Shown piece after piece: positions 1 to 7,608 of a stretch of 64,000 bases of DNA. How positions within the stretch are numbered: the first letter of the stretch is position 1; every line of letters begins with the position of its first letter. Below the pieces are notes generated by a model. That model saw only the letters and a list, made by a program, of their open reading frames with translations, ran no database searches and was not told where the DNA came from. Source of the DNA: Uliginosibacterium paludis (lineage in GTDB: Bacteria; Pseudomonadota; Gammaproteobacteria; Burkholderiales; Rhodocyclaceae); NCBI RefSeq assembly GCF_039631355.1, contig NZ_JBDIVF010000004.1, positions 1 to 64,000 on the forward strand, in the 5' to 3' direction. A program made the position numbers and the translations under genes.

Positions 1-124
1 CACCCCGCAAACCCGCACGGCTACGTTGCCGAGAGGTCAAGAAAGGCGGTTTTTGGAGGTGAAGTGTCGAACTCGGGATCCCTCCCCGCCGGACAACTCA
101 CCCACACCAGCCAACGAAAAAAAC

Positions 125-152
125 TGGACTCTTCTTAATTCATTTGCTAAAG
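125..152 (+). promoter_or_regulatory. Probable promoter of the initiator tRNA gene
   Basis: A -35-like TGGACT (125-130) and a -10-like CTAAAG (147-152) are separated by 16 bases, followed by a GC-rich stretch typical of stable-RNA discriminators, 15 bases before the mature tRNA. Assigned by position and partial match only. The first 120 bases of the window contain no feature I can support. Confidence 0.45.
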
Positions 153-166
153 TGCGGCCTCTCTGA

Positions 167-243
167 CGCGGGGTGGAGCAGTCTGGCAGCTCGTCGGGCT
201 CATAACCCGAAGGTCACAGGTTCAAATCCTGTCCCCGCAACCA
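167..243 (+). tRNA. Initiator tRNA-fMet (anticodon CAT)
   Basis: The 77-base gene folds as a cloverleaf with anticodon CAT at 201-203, flanked by the GGG/CCC anticodon-stem pairs characteristic of initiator tRNA. It begins with an unpaired C against the acceptor stem and encodes the 3' CCA (241-243). The sequence closely follows the E. coli initiator. Its 3' end is the insertion point of the island that follows: the inserted DNA restores a complete tRNA, and the last 19 bases recur at 24595. Confidence 0.96.
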
Positions 244-1900
244 CATTTATTTCGCTTCCGGAGACGAGCCCGGGAGTGAGAGCAAGAATCGGAAATAGGC
301 CGGCAGCAATGCCGGCCATTTTTGTTTCCAGGGTCCCGTTTTCCATGGGCGCCAGAACGATGGCGCCACCAAACAGCGTCCGGAGCAGTTCCCGGGCCTG
401 CGGTACCCGCGTCATCAGCACATCCTCAAGACGGGCGATCATCTCGTCATAGCGCGCCAGCGCCGCCTCGATGACTCTTGCCGCCGTCGGCGCGCAGTCG
501 GTCGTCTGGCGGTGCGCCTGTTCGAGTGCAGCCTGCTCTTTGCCCAGCTGATTGAGCTTGTCGCACACGAGTGCCGCATCGATGCCGTTCGCAATGCTGT
601 CGACGAGCCGCTCGATGCTCCGCCGAACCTCGCTGAGCTTGTCCTGCCGTGTCTGCTCGCGGTGGCGCGCTTCATCCAGGTACTGCTCGGCTTGTGTCGT
701 CAGGCTCTGGCGGAACGCCTCCAGTGCTTCCGGCGTGAGCAAGCGGGCCTTGAGCACATCAAGGATGCCCTGCTCCACCACCTGCCGTTCGACCTTGAGC
801 CCGTTGGCACACGCGGCGGGGCCACGGTCCTTGTGCCGGGCGCAGCCATAGCGCGACTGATCCACGATGACGTAGTTGGAACCGCACTCGGCACAGGTGA
901 GGAGGCTGCTGAAGAGGTACTTGGGCCCGGCGCCGGTTCGGGCTTTCGGTCCGGATTCCCGGGCCTTGCGCTCGCTGGTGTCGGCGATGCGGGCCTGCCT
1001 GGCCTTGACCCGCTGCCATAACTCGTCCGGGACGATCCGCAGTTCCGGCACGTCGACGATCAGCCAGCTCGACTCGTCGTTGGGTTTGCGCGTGCGCTTG
1101 CCCGTCATCGGGTTGGTGACCCAGTGCGCCCGGTCCCAGACGTAGCGCCCGATGTAGAGCACATTGTTCAGGATGCCACTGCCCTTCTTCGGGTCGCCGT
1201 GGATGGCTGAACGTGCCCAGGTGCCGCCCCGCGGGGAAGGCACGCCTTCCTCGTTCAGCCTGGCTGCGATTTTCAGGGGCGAGTTGCCCTCTGCAAACAG
1301 CGTGCAGATGCGCCGGATGACGCGCGCTTCCGCTTCTTCGATGACCAGTGCATAGCCGGCGGACTGCCCTTTTTCGATGACTGGCACCGAGCGATAACCA
1401 TAGGCCCGGCCCCCGGCACTCAGGCCTTTGAGCACCCGCCCTTCCAGCCCCCGTTTGGTCTGAAACCGGATGTTGTCGACGATGAGTTCGTTGAGCATCC
1501 CTTTGACGGCAGCATGTATCTTTTCGCCGGGCGCATCCGAGTCATACCCCTCCGAGACGCCGACGACCCGGATGGAAAGAAACTTCAGGCGCTTGAGCGT
1601 CAAGGACTGCTCCGTGGCATCCCGCGCCAGCCGGCTGAGGTCATCGACCAGCAGGACTTCGAACTCGCCGGCTTCAGCCGCTTCGAGCATGGCGCTGTAG
1701 CCGGGGCGTGCCCGCACCGTGCCGGAGATTTCTTCGTCACTGAAGCACTGCGCGATCACCATGCGCTCGCGTACCGCGAAGACCTCACAGTTGCGGCGCT
1801 GGTCCTCGGTAGAGGTCTTGCGCTGCTTGTCAGTGCTGTAACGGGTGTAGATGGCTGCCTTCACGGGGCACCTCGATGTCATCGTAGGGAAATTGGTCAA
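200..1900 (-). CDS. Large serine recombinase (site-specific integrase of the island)
   Basis: The 566-residue protein is a large serine recombinase that would cut and join att sites. An N-terminal resolvase domain (about residues 13-160) carries the nucleophile motif YTRYSTDKQ, with serine at about residue 22, and a later DDLSRLARD motif. A Recombinase domain (about 170-300), a cysteine-containing zinc-ribbon (CAECG then later CARHKDRG) and a charged coiled-coil (about 415-475) follow. The gene abuts the tRNA, and its last residues are encoded by the tRNA's complement, with the stop codon over the anticodon. A GTG at the KAAIYTRYS segment is an alternative start. Large serine recombinases at tRNA genes are less usual than tyrosine integrases, so another recombinase may have taken part. 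Confidence 0.9.
   Translation of the reverse strand: MTNFPTMTSRCPVKAAIYTRYSTDKQRKTSTEDQRRNCEVFAVRERMVIAQCFSDEEISGTVRARPGYSAMLEAAEAGEFEVLLVDDLSRLARDATEQSLTLKRLKFLSIRVVGVSEGYDSDAPGEKIHAAVKGMLNELIVDNIRFQTKRGLEGRVLKGLSAGGRAYGYRSVPVIEKGQSAGYALVIEEAEARVIRRICTLFAEGNSPLKIAARLNEEGVPSPRGGTWARSAIHGDPKKGSGILNNVLYIGRYVWDRAHWVTNPMTGKRTRKPNDESSWLIVDVPELRIVPDELWQRVKARQARIADTSERKARESGPKARTGAGPKYLFSSLLTCAECGSNYVIVDQSRYGCARHKDRGPAACANGLKVERQVVEQGILDVLKARLLTPEALEAFRQSLTTQAEQYLDEARHREQTRQDKLSEVRRSIERLVDSIANGIDAALVCDKLNQLGKEQAALEQAHRQTTDCAPTAARVIEAALARYDEMIARLEDVLMTRVPQARELLRTLFGGAIVLAPMENGTLETKMAGIAAGLFPILALTPGLVSGSEINVVAGTGFEPVTFGL
225..243 (+). repeat. attL: left copy of the island's direct repeat
   Basis: AATCCTGTCCCCGCAACCA, the T-arm and acceptor end of the tRNA, is found again without mismatch at 24595-24613. 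Flanking bases diverge on both sides, as expected for the core of a site-specific integration. Confidence 0.88.
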
Positions 1901-2021
1901 GGCCGGAGGCCTGCATGTTCTTCACGGTCTGCTCCAGGGCAATGCTGGCGAGCAGGCCGATCAGCTGCAGCTCTGCAGGCAGCAGCGGCGCGGAGGCGAC
2001 GGGTGGGTAATGCGGTTCCAT
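1830..2021 (-). CDS. Small hypothetical protein overlapping the recombinase start
   Basis: A 63-residue frame starts 121 bases upstream of the recombinase ATG and overlaps its first 71 bases in another frame. The sequence has a short amphipathic stretch (LLPAELQLIGLLASIALEQ) and no motif I recognise. Translational coupling to the recombinase is plausible because of the overlap. It could also be a chance frame. Confidence 0.4.
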   Translation of the reverse strand: MEPHYPPVASAPLLPAELQLIGLLASIALEQTVKNMQASGLDQFPYDDIEVPREGSHLHPLQH

Positions 2022-2057
2022 GGCGAGTCATTTGCGCGGGTTGGAACCATGTATAGC

Positions 2058-2100
2058 GATGCCGATGTACACCACCGCAAAGGCGGGGTAGATCGGCATG
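2058..2100 (-). promoter_or_regulatory. Inverted repeat upstream of the recombinase operon
   Basis: GATGCCGATGTAC (2058-2070) and GTAGATCGGCATG (2088-2100) form an imperfect inverted repeat (11 of 13 positions), about 40 bases upstream of the small frame that precedes the recombinase. An operator or recombinase accessory site is possible; nothing in the sequence decides. Confidence 0.35.
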
Positions 2101-4135
2101 TAAAACTTTGTAATCCCCTGGAGAGCCGCAATAGGCGGGGGAAGACGACTCAGGAGGCGTCAGTGCGGCGGGGGCGGGTTGAGCGTGCGAGCGAGGCGCC
2201 GGCGCGCAAGTGAGGCAGAACATGAAACCGGGAACGGAGGCTATCGTCACGGAAACATAGAATGTCCTCGGGGCTTGCGCACGGTTTCCTTGTGCTTTGA
2301 GGATCGTCACGGGCCCGGCACGATGCGCTGTTGCGCCGGGCCACGCAGGCCAGGTAGCGCAGGCGTCATGAAGACACCTGCGCTGGAGAAAGGGGGGCCG
2401 CGAGCTTGCAGCCCCCCGTGAGTTTGAGTTGTGACCTGCCTGTCGCTTCGACAGGTGTTGTGCCCTTCGCACCACCGAAGAGGTCAGTCCCCGATGCTCA
2501 TGCGTGGCCGGCCAAGGCGCACGCATGGCCTACTTCTCCTGCACGGGGCTGCCAAGCCCCTCTCACACACTTCGCTCACTGCCCCAACCTTTCGGGACAC
2601 GGTGCCTGCCGTGCCGTGATCCTTCCTTTCGCGCCGCATGTCGCCAGCGCAACGCTCCGGACCACTTCCCCAGGGCTTCGGTCGTATCGCCCAAGGGGTC
2701 AAACCCTACTCAGTCAGTCTCCCACTCTCAGCTGTGCTACCGCGCGGTGCCACCCGACACGACAACTGAGAGCTTCCCACGTTAGTCATCCGCTACTGCG
2801 CAATGTGATGCCACTGTCTCAGCTTCCCACCCCCTGCCTTCCGGCTTCCCTCAGGTTTCCCCGGCCCGATGTTCCATAGCGGCTCAGGTACCAGGGTGGT
2901 GCTTCATCGACGACGAACCATGGCTCAGTGCCTATGGCCCCACATTGCTCCGCATCGCACCCTTGCCTGGGTGCTTTTACAGGGTTGAGCTATCAGCGAC
3001 CCCCGGTTTCCCGAGGTGCCGGTATCGCCTGCTTTCGCATTGATACCCTGCCGTGTCACCACGGCCTCAGCAGCCATCCTGTGCGGAACGGGTTGCGCTC
3101 TCTCGAAACGCCCCCCGTGTCGGACTGAGTACCGACTTTTACGAAATGACAGGTCACACGGCCATTTCCTGCCGTGCGCCGTTTCCGTGTCGCCCAACCT
3201 CTTTCGGACTGAAAGCGGATGCACCGCCCCCAATGGATTGGGTCGAAGAGGGGAGTCTCACCCCCAAGCGCCCTTCGTAACCGTATGAGCCCTATTAGAG
3301 GCGTACGGCTTCGGCAGGAGCACGATGGAGGACCTGGCAGGTCCAGCATCTTCCGGATTGGCCATCCGGCTCGGCCTTCAAGGCCTGTGTGTGAATGCAG
3401 TTGGCAGTCTGCGCGATGAGGACTCATTCTGTGCGGGGCGCTCTTCCAGCCCCTGAATCCTCATGGCGCAGACTGCCCGGCCCGTGCCGTGCGGACGCGT
3501 CGATGCGCCGCCTGCTGTCTCGACTGTGTGTCCTCAATTACGTATAGCGCTGCGGTGGTAAACACCGCGGCACGAGAATATTTTTTGCTGGCGCAAAGGG
3601 GCGAAGCGCCGACCCCCTGGCCACTGGCCTAAGCCCTGACCACTGGCAGGAGCCTGTCGCGTCCTCCCGGCTTCTGGGCCGTCCCGCCCCTTTCCTGCGC
3701 GCGCCCCGAAATCCGATCACATGAGGGCCTCACGGCCACTGTCAGTGAGCTCGGCACACCAACTTCGGCTGCGGCTCACGCCTCAGCCGAAGTCTGTGGC
3801 CTCGGCAAAGCTGCAAAACTCTAGGAACATCAATACGTGTGGCTGCGCCACACCGCATCACACTGCAAACACCTGCCTTGCGCCCCAGTTGGCGAGCGCG
3901 CGCAGCACGCCCCTCGCGGCTGCTCAGGATGACGTTGTCCTGCTCGCATGCGCCCTTTCCTGCGGCCAGGCTGTCCTGCACCATCGCTCGCGAGAAGATT
4001 CGCCGCGACGCCCCCTTTCACTTCCCTTTGCTTCCCTTCCCTCCCCTGTCCTCCCCTGCACAGGCGTTCATGCTCTGCATCCGCGTTTTTGCGCGCCTCG
4101 CGCTATACGAATTCATCCACTTCGAGGAGTTCGTC
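2101..4135. other. Long gene-free, hairpin-rich stretch
   Basis: No open frame here has a ribosome-binding site or recognisable protein features. Several strong inverted repeats are present. On the minus strand, a hairpin with arms AGCCGTA and TACGGTT (3310 to 3279) is followed after one base by a second hairpin with arms CGAAG and CTTCG (3277 to 3244), an arrangement like domains V and VI at the 3' end of a group II intron. No reverse-transcriptase frame or clear 5' intron end is visible, so this would be a remnant at most. Another perfect 10-base inverted repeat is at 3762-3793. Confidence 0.4.
3403..3477. repeat. Large inverted repeat
   Basis: Arms at 3403-3422 and 3458-3477 match at 19 of 20 positions, around a 35-base loop that holds a smaller GGGGC/GCCCC pairing. 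The outer stem reads GGCAGTCTGCGCGATGAGGA. No T-run follows, so it is not an ordinary terminator. It might be an element end, an origin-like hairpin or part of a structured RNA. Confidence 0.6.
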
Positions 4136-4855
4136 ATGACTGCCCATCGCCTTGCAACCACCCCCATTGCCAGCACCGTCAGCCAGGCCCTTACCCGGGT
4201 CGTGGACCTCGTGCCCCGTGGTTATGTCTTTGCCACTCAAGGCGAGTGTCTCGCCTCAAAGGCCGAAGCGCTGGCGCGGAAGTTTCATGCCCGCTACGGC
4301 ATCGGTCTCTCACCCGCGCAAAGAACGCTGCGTCGCCAGCGCGGCCAAGCCAATGCGATGCTGGTGATGTACTGGCCCGGAAGGGTGAAGCAGCAGGAGC
4401 ACGGCACAAGCGCAGAGGTCGCAACAAGCGACGCTGTCACCGAAACGCCGGCCGAAGAGCGGGTCCGCTGGTTGTTGCTCGTCACCGAGGGGGCCGGACC
4501 TGTGCATGAGCGGGAACAACTCCGGGATCTCCGGCAGGATCGTCTGGTCTGGCTCGGTTACGAGCTGCTCCGCTCAGGCGCCAAAGCCTCCTGGACGTTC
4601 CGCCGAACCAAAGCCGAGATGGAAGCGCTCCACGTGCTCATCGCCGACCAACTCAATCGCAAGCAATACCCCGCCCTGGCGGCCACACTCCAGCGCATCG
4701 CCCGCCAACCCGGTTTCGCAGGCGTGCGCAAACAATCCTGGTCACTGTTTCACGCAGCGCGCACCAAAGGCTGGTCCGGTGAATGGCCCCACCTCTACTT
4801 CATCCAGAAAGTCGGCCACGGCGCGCTGATCGTCGTCGGGGAAGACATTCGCTGA
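4136..4855 (+). CDS. Conserved hypothetical protein of an accessory element
   Basis: This 239-residue protein starts at an ATG nine bases after a GAGGAG ribosome-binding site; the frame is open further upstream but has no better start. It is rich in charged residues, has no signal peptide or membrane segment, and contains a stretch SWTFRRTKAEMEALHVLIAD. Proteins of this look occur on plasmids and integrative elements of beta- and gammaproteobacteria, but I cannot assign a function. It is the only convincing gene between the recombinase and the integron, is transcribed towards the array, and is followed by a hairpin. Confidence 0.72.
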   Translation: MTAHRLATTPIASTVSQALTRVVDLVPRGYVFATQGECLASKAEALARKFHARYGIGLSPAQRTLRRQRGQANAMLVMYWPGRVKQQEHGTSAEVATSDAVTETPAEERVRWLLLVTEGAGPVHEREQLRDLRQDRLVWLGYELLRSGAKASWTFRRTKAEMEALHVLIADQLNRKQYPALAATLQRIARQPGFAGVRKQSWSLFHAARTKGWSGEWPHLYFIQKVGHGALIVVGEDIR

Positions 4856-4865
4856 CTTCTTCGTG

Positions 4866-4891
4866 GCCCTATCTTCTCCAGAGTTAGGGCC
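4866..4891 (+). terminator. Hairpin after the hypothetical gene
   Basis: GGCCCTA (4866-4872) pairs with TAGGGCC (4885-4891) 10 bases after the stop codon. There is no T-run. The right arm contains GTTAGGG, close to an integron core site, so it might be the remains of an attC rather than a terminator. Confidence 0.35.
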
Positions 4892-4911
4892 TCCACCAAA
4901 CCCGGGGCGAT

Positions 4912-5106
4912 TCATACCCCAATCAGCTTTTCTAGTGAAGCATCTTCATAGTCGTCGCCACTCATTTTGAAAACCATGCGGCTACCTAAGCACTTTTTTA
5001 CCAGCTCAAGGGCATGTGCTATGTACAACTTCAACTCTTGCTCGACCAGCTGACAGCCAGACAGAGCAAAAGCAACTTGAAGATAGAAATCGTCGCCGTC
5101 ATTCAT
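4912..5106 (-). pseudogene. Truncated last cassette gene
   Basis: The 64-residue frame starts six bases after an attC core. Its N-terminal part reads like a soluble cytoplasmic protein (YLQVAFALSGCQLVEQELKL ... MSGDDYEDASLEKLI), then it stops abruptly at a junction with unrelated sequence and no attC follows. I infer that the 3' part of the cassette was lost when the array end was rearranged. The intact product is not recognised with confidence. Confidence 0.55.
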
Positions 5107-5111
5107 TTTTG

Positions 5112-5172
5112 GCCTAACGCATAGCTCAGGGGCGCGAGCTTGCGAGCGTCCCGCTGGAGCGACGAGTTAGCG
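5112..5172 (-). repeat. attC site (61 bp, divergent)
   Basis: Runs from core GCCTAAC to GTTAGCG. It is shorter than the array's common type and has a different middle with inverted GCGAGCTTGCGAGC pairing. It closes the cassette holding the plus-strand gene at 5288. Confidence 0.8.
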
Positions 5173-5287
5173 AAGTAATCGGCCGAAGGCGCCGCAAATC
5201 GTCCGGAAGTCAATCTTTACCGTCCTTAAGAATCAGATGGTTACAAGGATTGACTTGAGAGGCTGAATTTAAACAAGGAGAAGGACC

Positions 5288-5554
5288 ATGGAAGCAGACA
5301 TTTTTCTGGAAACAAGTTTCGGCAAAGCAGCAATGAAAAAGATCGGACCGGTTGCTGAAGGTTTCATGCTGTACGAAGCCGGATGGCTTGGCGACAACCC
5401 CCGCCAGCGTGACGTGATGGAAGTAAAAGGGGCGATCTTCCGTGAAGCCAAGACCGGGCCGAACAAAGGCAAGCGCACGGTAATGGTGAAAGAGTCTCGC
5501 GTCACTGTTTATGTGACCGCAGCGGAAATGGACGCTTTCAAGCCTAACGAATGA
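5288..5554 (+). CDS. Cassette protein in reverse orientation
   Basis: This 88-residue protein is encoded on the plus strand, opposite to the other cassette genes. It has a strong ribosome-binding site (AAGGAG) nine bases before the ATG, so it is probably expressed from its own promoter rather than the integron promoter. The product is small and soluble with no recognised domain. Its last codons run through an attC core, and the stop codon is supplied by the first bases of the inserted IS element, so the C terminus may have been altered by the insertion. Confidence 0.75.
   Translation: MEADIFLETSFGKAAMKKIGPVAEGFMLYEAGWLGDNPRQRDVMEVKGAIFREAKTGPNKGKRTVMVKESRVTVYVTAAEMDAFKPNE
5542..5549 (-). repeat. 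Left fragment of an IS-split attC
   Basis: GCCTAACG is the outer core of an attC. The site resumes at 7014 with TTTGACGTGAGGGG, exactly as in intact copies such as 8033, so the insertion lies between the G at 5549 and the T at 7014. Confidence 0.85.
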
Positions 5555-5641
5555 AAGGGACTTCCCCGTCCCGAGGCTGCGGCGGAGGCCGCATGATGGA
5601 GTTTCCACGCTTCATCAACACAGCATCGAAAGGGGAAGTCC

Positions 5642-6661
5642 ATGAGCATTATTGTCGTCGGGATCGATCTCGCCAAGAACGTATTCGCCGTGCATGGCGT
5701 CAATGAGACAGGCCGGCCGGAACTGGTCAAACCTCGTGTGTCACGCGAGCAGCTGCTGCCACTGATTGCCAGTCTTCCGCCCTGCCTCATCGGCATGGAA
5801 GCCTGCTCGGGCGCGCACCACTGGGCGCGTCAGTTCCAGGCGCTGGGCCACACCGTGAGACTGATGGCGCCGAAGTTCGTCGCCCCGTACCGGCTCAGTG
5901 GCAAGCGCGGCAAGAATGACGCGAACGATGCGGCCGCGATCTGCGAAGCGGTGACACGACCCGCCATGCGTTTCGTGCCGGTCAAGGACGAGCACCAGCA
6001 AAGCACGCTCTGCCTTCACCGCACCCGGCAAGGATTCGTCCAGGAGCGCACTGCCGCTTACAACCGCCTGCGCGGTCTTATCAGCGAGTTCGGCATCGTG
6101 CTGCCCCTCAAGGTCGAGCGCCTGCGGCGCGAAATCCTCCCGCACCTGGAAGCCCTGCCGGGCTGGGCGCGCCGCTGTGCCAACGATCTGCTGGCACACG
6201 CCAGCCTGCTCGATGCGCGCATCAGCGAATACGACGACGCCATCCGCCAGATCTCCCGCGAAGACTCACGCGCCCGCGCCCTGGCCGCACTGCCCGGTAT
6301 AGGCCCCCTCAGCGCCAGTGCGCTGGTCGCCAGTCTTGGCGCGGGCCACGACTTCAAGAACGGACGACAGGTGGCCGCCTGGCTCGGCCTCGTGCCAGGC
6401 CAGTACAGCAGCGGCGGCAAGACCCGGCTGGGGCGGATCACCAAAGCCGGGGATGCCTATCTTCGCAGCCTGCTGCTCATGGGTGCCAGAGCGATCCTGG
6501 CAAGTGTGGGCGAGAAGCAGGATCGCTTCAGTCGCTGGGTGCGCGAATTGGTGGCGCGTCGCGGTTACTGGAAAGCGGCCGTGGCAATCGCCGCAAAGAA
6601 CGCGCGGCTCGCGTGGGCGGCCTTGCACTATGGCGACGAGTTCCGGCTCACCAGGAGCTGA
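5642..6661 (+). CDS. IS110-family transposase (DEDD recombinase)
   Basis: This 339-residue enzyme belongs to the RNA-guided IS110/IS1111 recombinases. The N-terminal RuvC-like DEDD domain begins with VGIDLAKN and continues through IGMEACSGAHHW and NDANDAAAICEAV, giving the acidic metal ligands. The C-terminal Transposase_20 domain has the helix-hairpin-helix LPGIGPLSASALVASLG and the serine-containing GQYSSGGKTRLG motif. Length and motifs are intact, so it may be active. The wording of the motifs and the subterminal repeats place it in the IS1111 group. The ribosome-binding site GGGGAAG precedes the ATG. Confidence 0.95.
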   Translation: MSIIVVGIDLAKNVFAVHGVNETGRPELVKPRVSREQLLPLIASLPPCLIGMEACSGAHHWARQFQALGHTVRLMAPKFVAPYRLSGKRGKNDANDAAAICEAVTRPAMRFVPVKDEHQQSTLCLHRTRQGFVQERTAAYNRLRGLISEFGIVLPLKVERLRREILPHLEALPGWARRCANDLLAHASLLDARISEYDDAIRQISREDSRARALAALPGIGPLSASALVASLGAGHDFKNGRQVAAWLGLVPGQYSSGGKTRLGRITKAGDAYLRSLLLMGARAILASVGEKQDRFSRWVRELVARRGYWKAAVAIAAKNARLAWAALHYGDEFRLTRS

Positions 6662-7010
6662 GAGCGGCGAGCCACGCCCATTCAAAAGCAGTCAGCAGGA
6701 AGAAGCCGGAAAGGATTCACGGCCATGCCGTAAAACAGCGTTCATGCAGGGGCGAGTATCGCGTTGATGCGAAGCGGTTGGACCCGCGCGAGGTATGTCT
6801 GGTCACGTCAAGGGGAGAAGTTTTATCCCGGCTAACGAATGAGACCCTCGCGCGCGTCTTTCATCAGGGTCCGGGCCACCGATTGCCCAACATGACCGTT
6901 TGTAGTTTCGCAGTCCCACTCCTTCGTCACGCGCCACTCAATGTCGCCCTGCGAAAACGTATTAAAACCATCACGTCATTTGGTTATTGCAAACGACGGG
7001 GAAGCCCTTG
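6662..7010 (+). ncRNA. Candidate guide (bridge/seek) RNA region of the IS element
   Basis: In the IS1111 group the guide RNA comes from the non-coding stretch after the transposase gene. Here that stretch contains CTAACGAATGA (6832-6842), identical to the left insertion junction (5544-5554), and TTGTAGTTT (6900-6908), identical to the right junction (7008-7016). A stem GACCCT/AGGGTC (6843-6848 with 6866-6871) lies between them. These matches are seen directly. The RNA's ends, and how the segments pair with donor and target, are not determined. Confidence 0.65.
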
Positions 7011-7013
7011 TAG

Positions 7014-7104
7014 TTTGACGTGAGGGGCGGCCGGAGCCGCGAAGCGGCGGAGGGTATTTGCAAGCGCAGCTTGCAAACCGTCCCTCTCGACGGAATTGTT
7101 AGGC
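7014..7104 (-). repeat. Right fragment of the IS-split attC
   Basis: TTTGACG-type sequence ending in core GTTAGGC (7098-7104). Together with 5542-5549 it forms the attC of the cassette holding the gene at 7135. Confidence 0.88.
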
Positions 7105-7134
7105 GGGGCGGAGAACGACGAATTCATTATTCTT

Positions 7135-7512
7135 CTAGCGGCAAGGGCTTGGGGCTGGATTGGTGACAGCAACGGCGCGCGAGTAGGACTTGTTGGCGCA
7201 CTCCGTGTGTTCGCCTCGGGGCACAAAGAGAAGCCCAACCCCGACAGCAAGCAAGAGCAGTTCTGTAGCGGTGCGAGCGCGGTTACCCATGTGCCCGAGC
7301 ACTCGCTCACGGATTAGGATGGCCAGGAGAATGATGCTGAGGCTGACTACGAATAGCCATGCGTTCAGCCCGGTGAAGTAGGCACCTCCCGGACCGCGGC
7401 GTGATGGTATGTACAAGCTACCCGTGAGCGCGCCGTAAGCGCAGTAGCCGATGAGCGGGCCGAACAAACCGAGGATGAGAATCAGGTCTCGAAGTCGGAG
7501 CGGGCGGTGCAC
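7135..7512 (-). CDS. Cassette membrane protein
   Basis: A GTG start eight bases after the upstream attC core gives 125 residues; the longer frame would begin inside that attC and is not credible. Three hydrophobic segments are visible at about residues 8-28, 47-66 and 80-95 (for example LILILGLFGPLIGYCAYGAL), so this is probably a small inner-membrane protein. No family recognised. With the IS now in its attC, this cassette may no longer be excisable. Confidence 0.6.
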   Translation of the reverse strand: MHRPLRLRDLILILGLFGPLIGYCAYGALTGSLYIPSRRGPGGAYFTGLNAWLFVVSLSIILLAILIRERVLGHMGNRARTATELLLLAVGVGLLFVPRGEHTECANKSYSRAVAVTNPAPSPCR

Positions 7513-7518
7513 TGTGAT

Positions 7519-7608
7519 GCCTAACGTGGAAGTGAGGGGCAGCCGAAGCGAAGCGTAGGGAACCACAAGCGTAGCTTGTGGCTGTCCCGCTCGACTGCAG
7601 GGTTAGCC
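7519..7608 (-). repeat. attC site (GGAAGTGA type)
   Basis: Core TGCCTAAC to GTTAGCC. It has the GGAAGTGAGGGGCAGCC arm shared with the sites at 12314, 16516 and 17487, and closes the cassette of the gene at 7603. Confidence 0.9.

Larger units (their letters stand above)
5550..7013 (+). mobile_element. IS110-family (IS1111-group) insertion sequence in attC
   Basis: The element has subterminal inverted repeats: AAGGGACTTCCCCGTC near the left end (5556-5571) and GACGGGGAAGCCCTT near the right end (6995-7009, read on the plus strand), differing by one base. Sequence extends a few bases beyond the repeats on both sides, a feature of the IS1111 group, and there is no target duplication. It contains one transposase gene and about 350 non-coding bases after it. 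Members of this group that target integron attC sites are known; this copy sits within the attC core. Confidence 0.9.

Noticed and set aside
1..120. A possible second tRNA or other RNA gene left of tRNA-fMet
   Set aside because: The sequence has some RNA-like stems but no cloverleaf or conserved elements that I could assemble.
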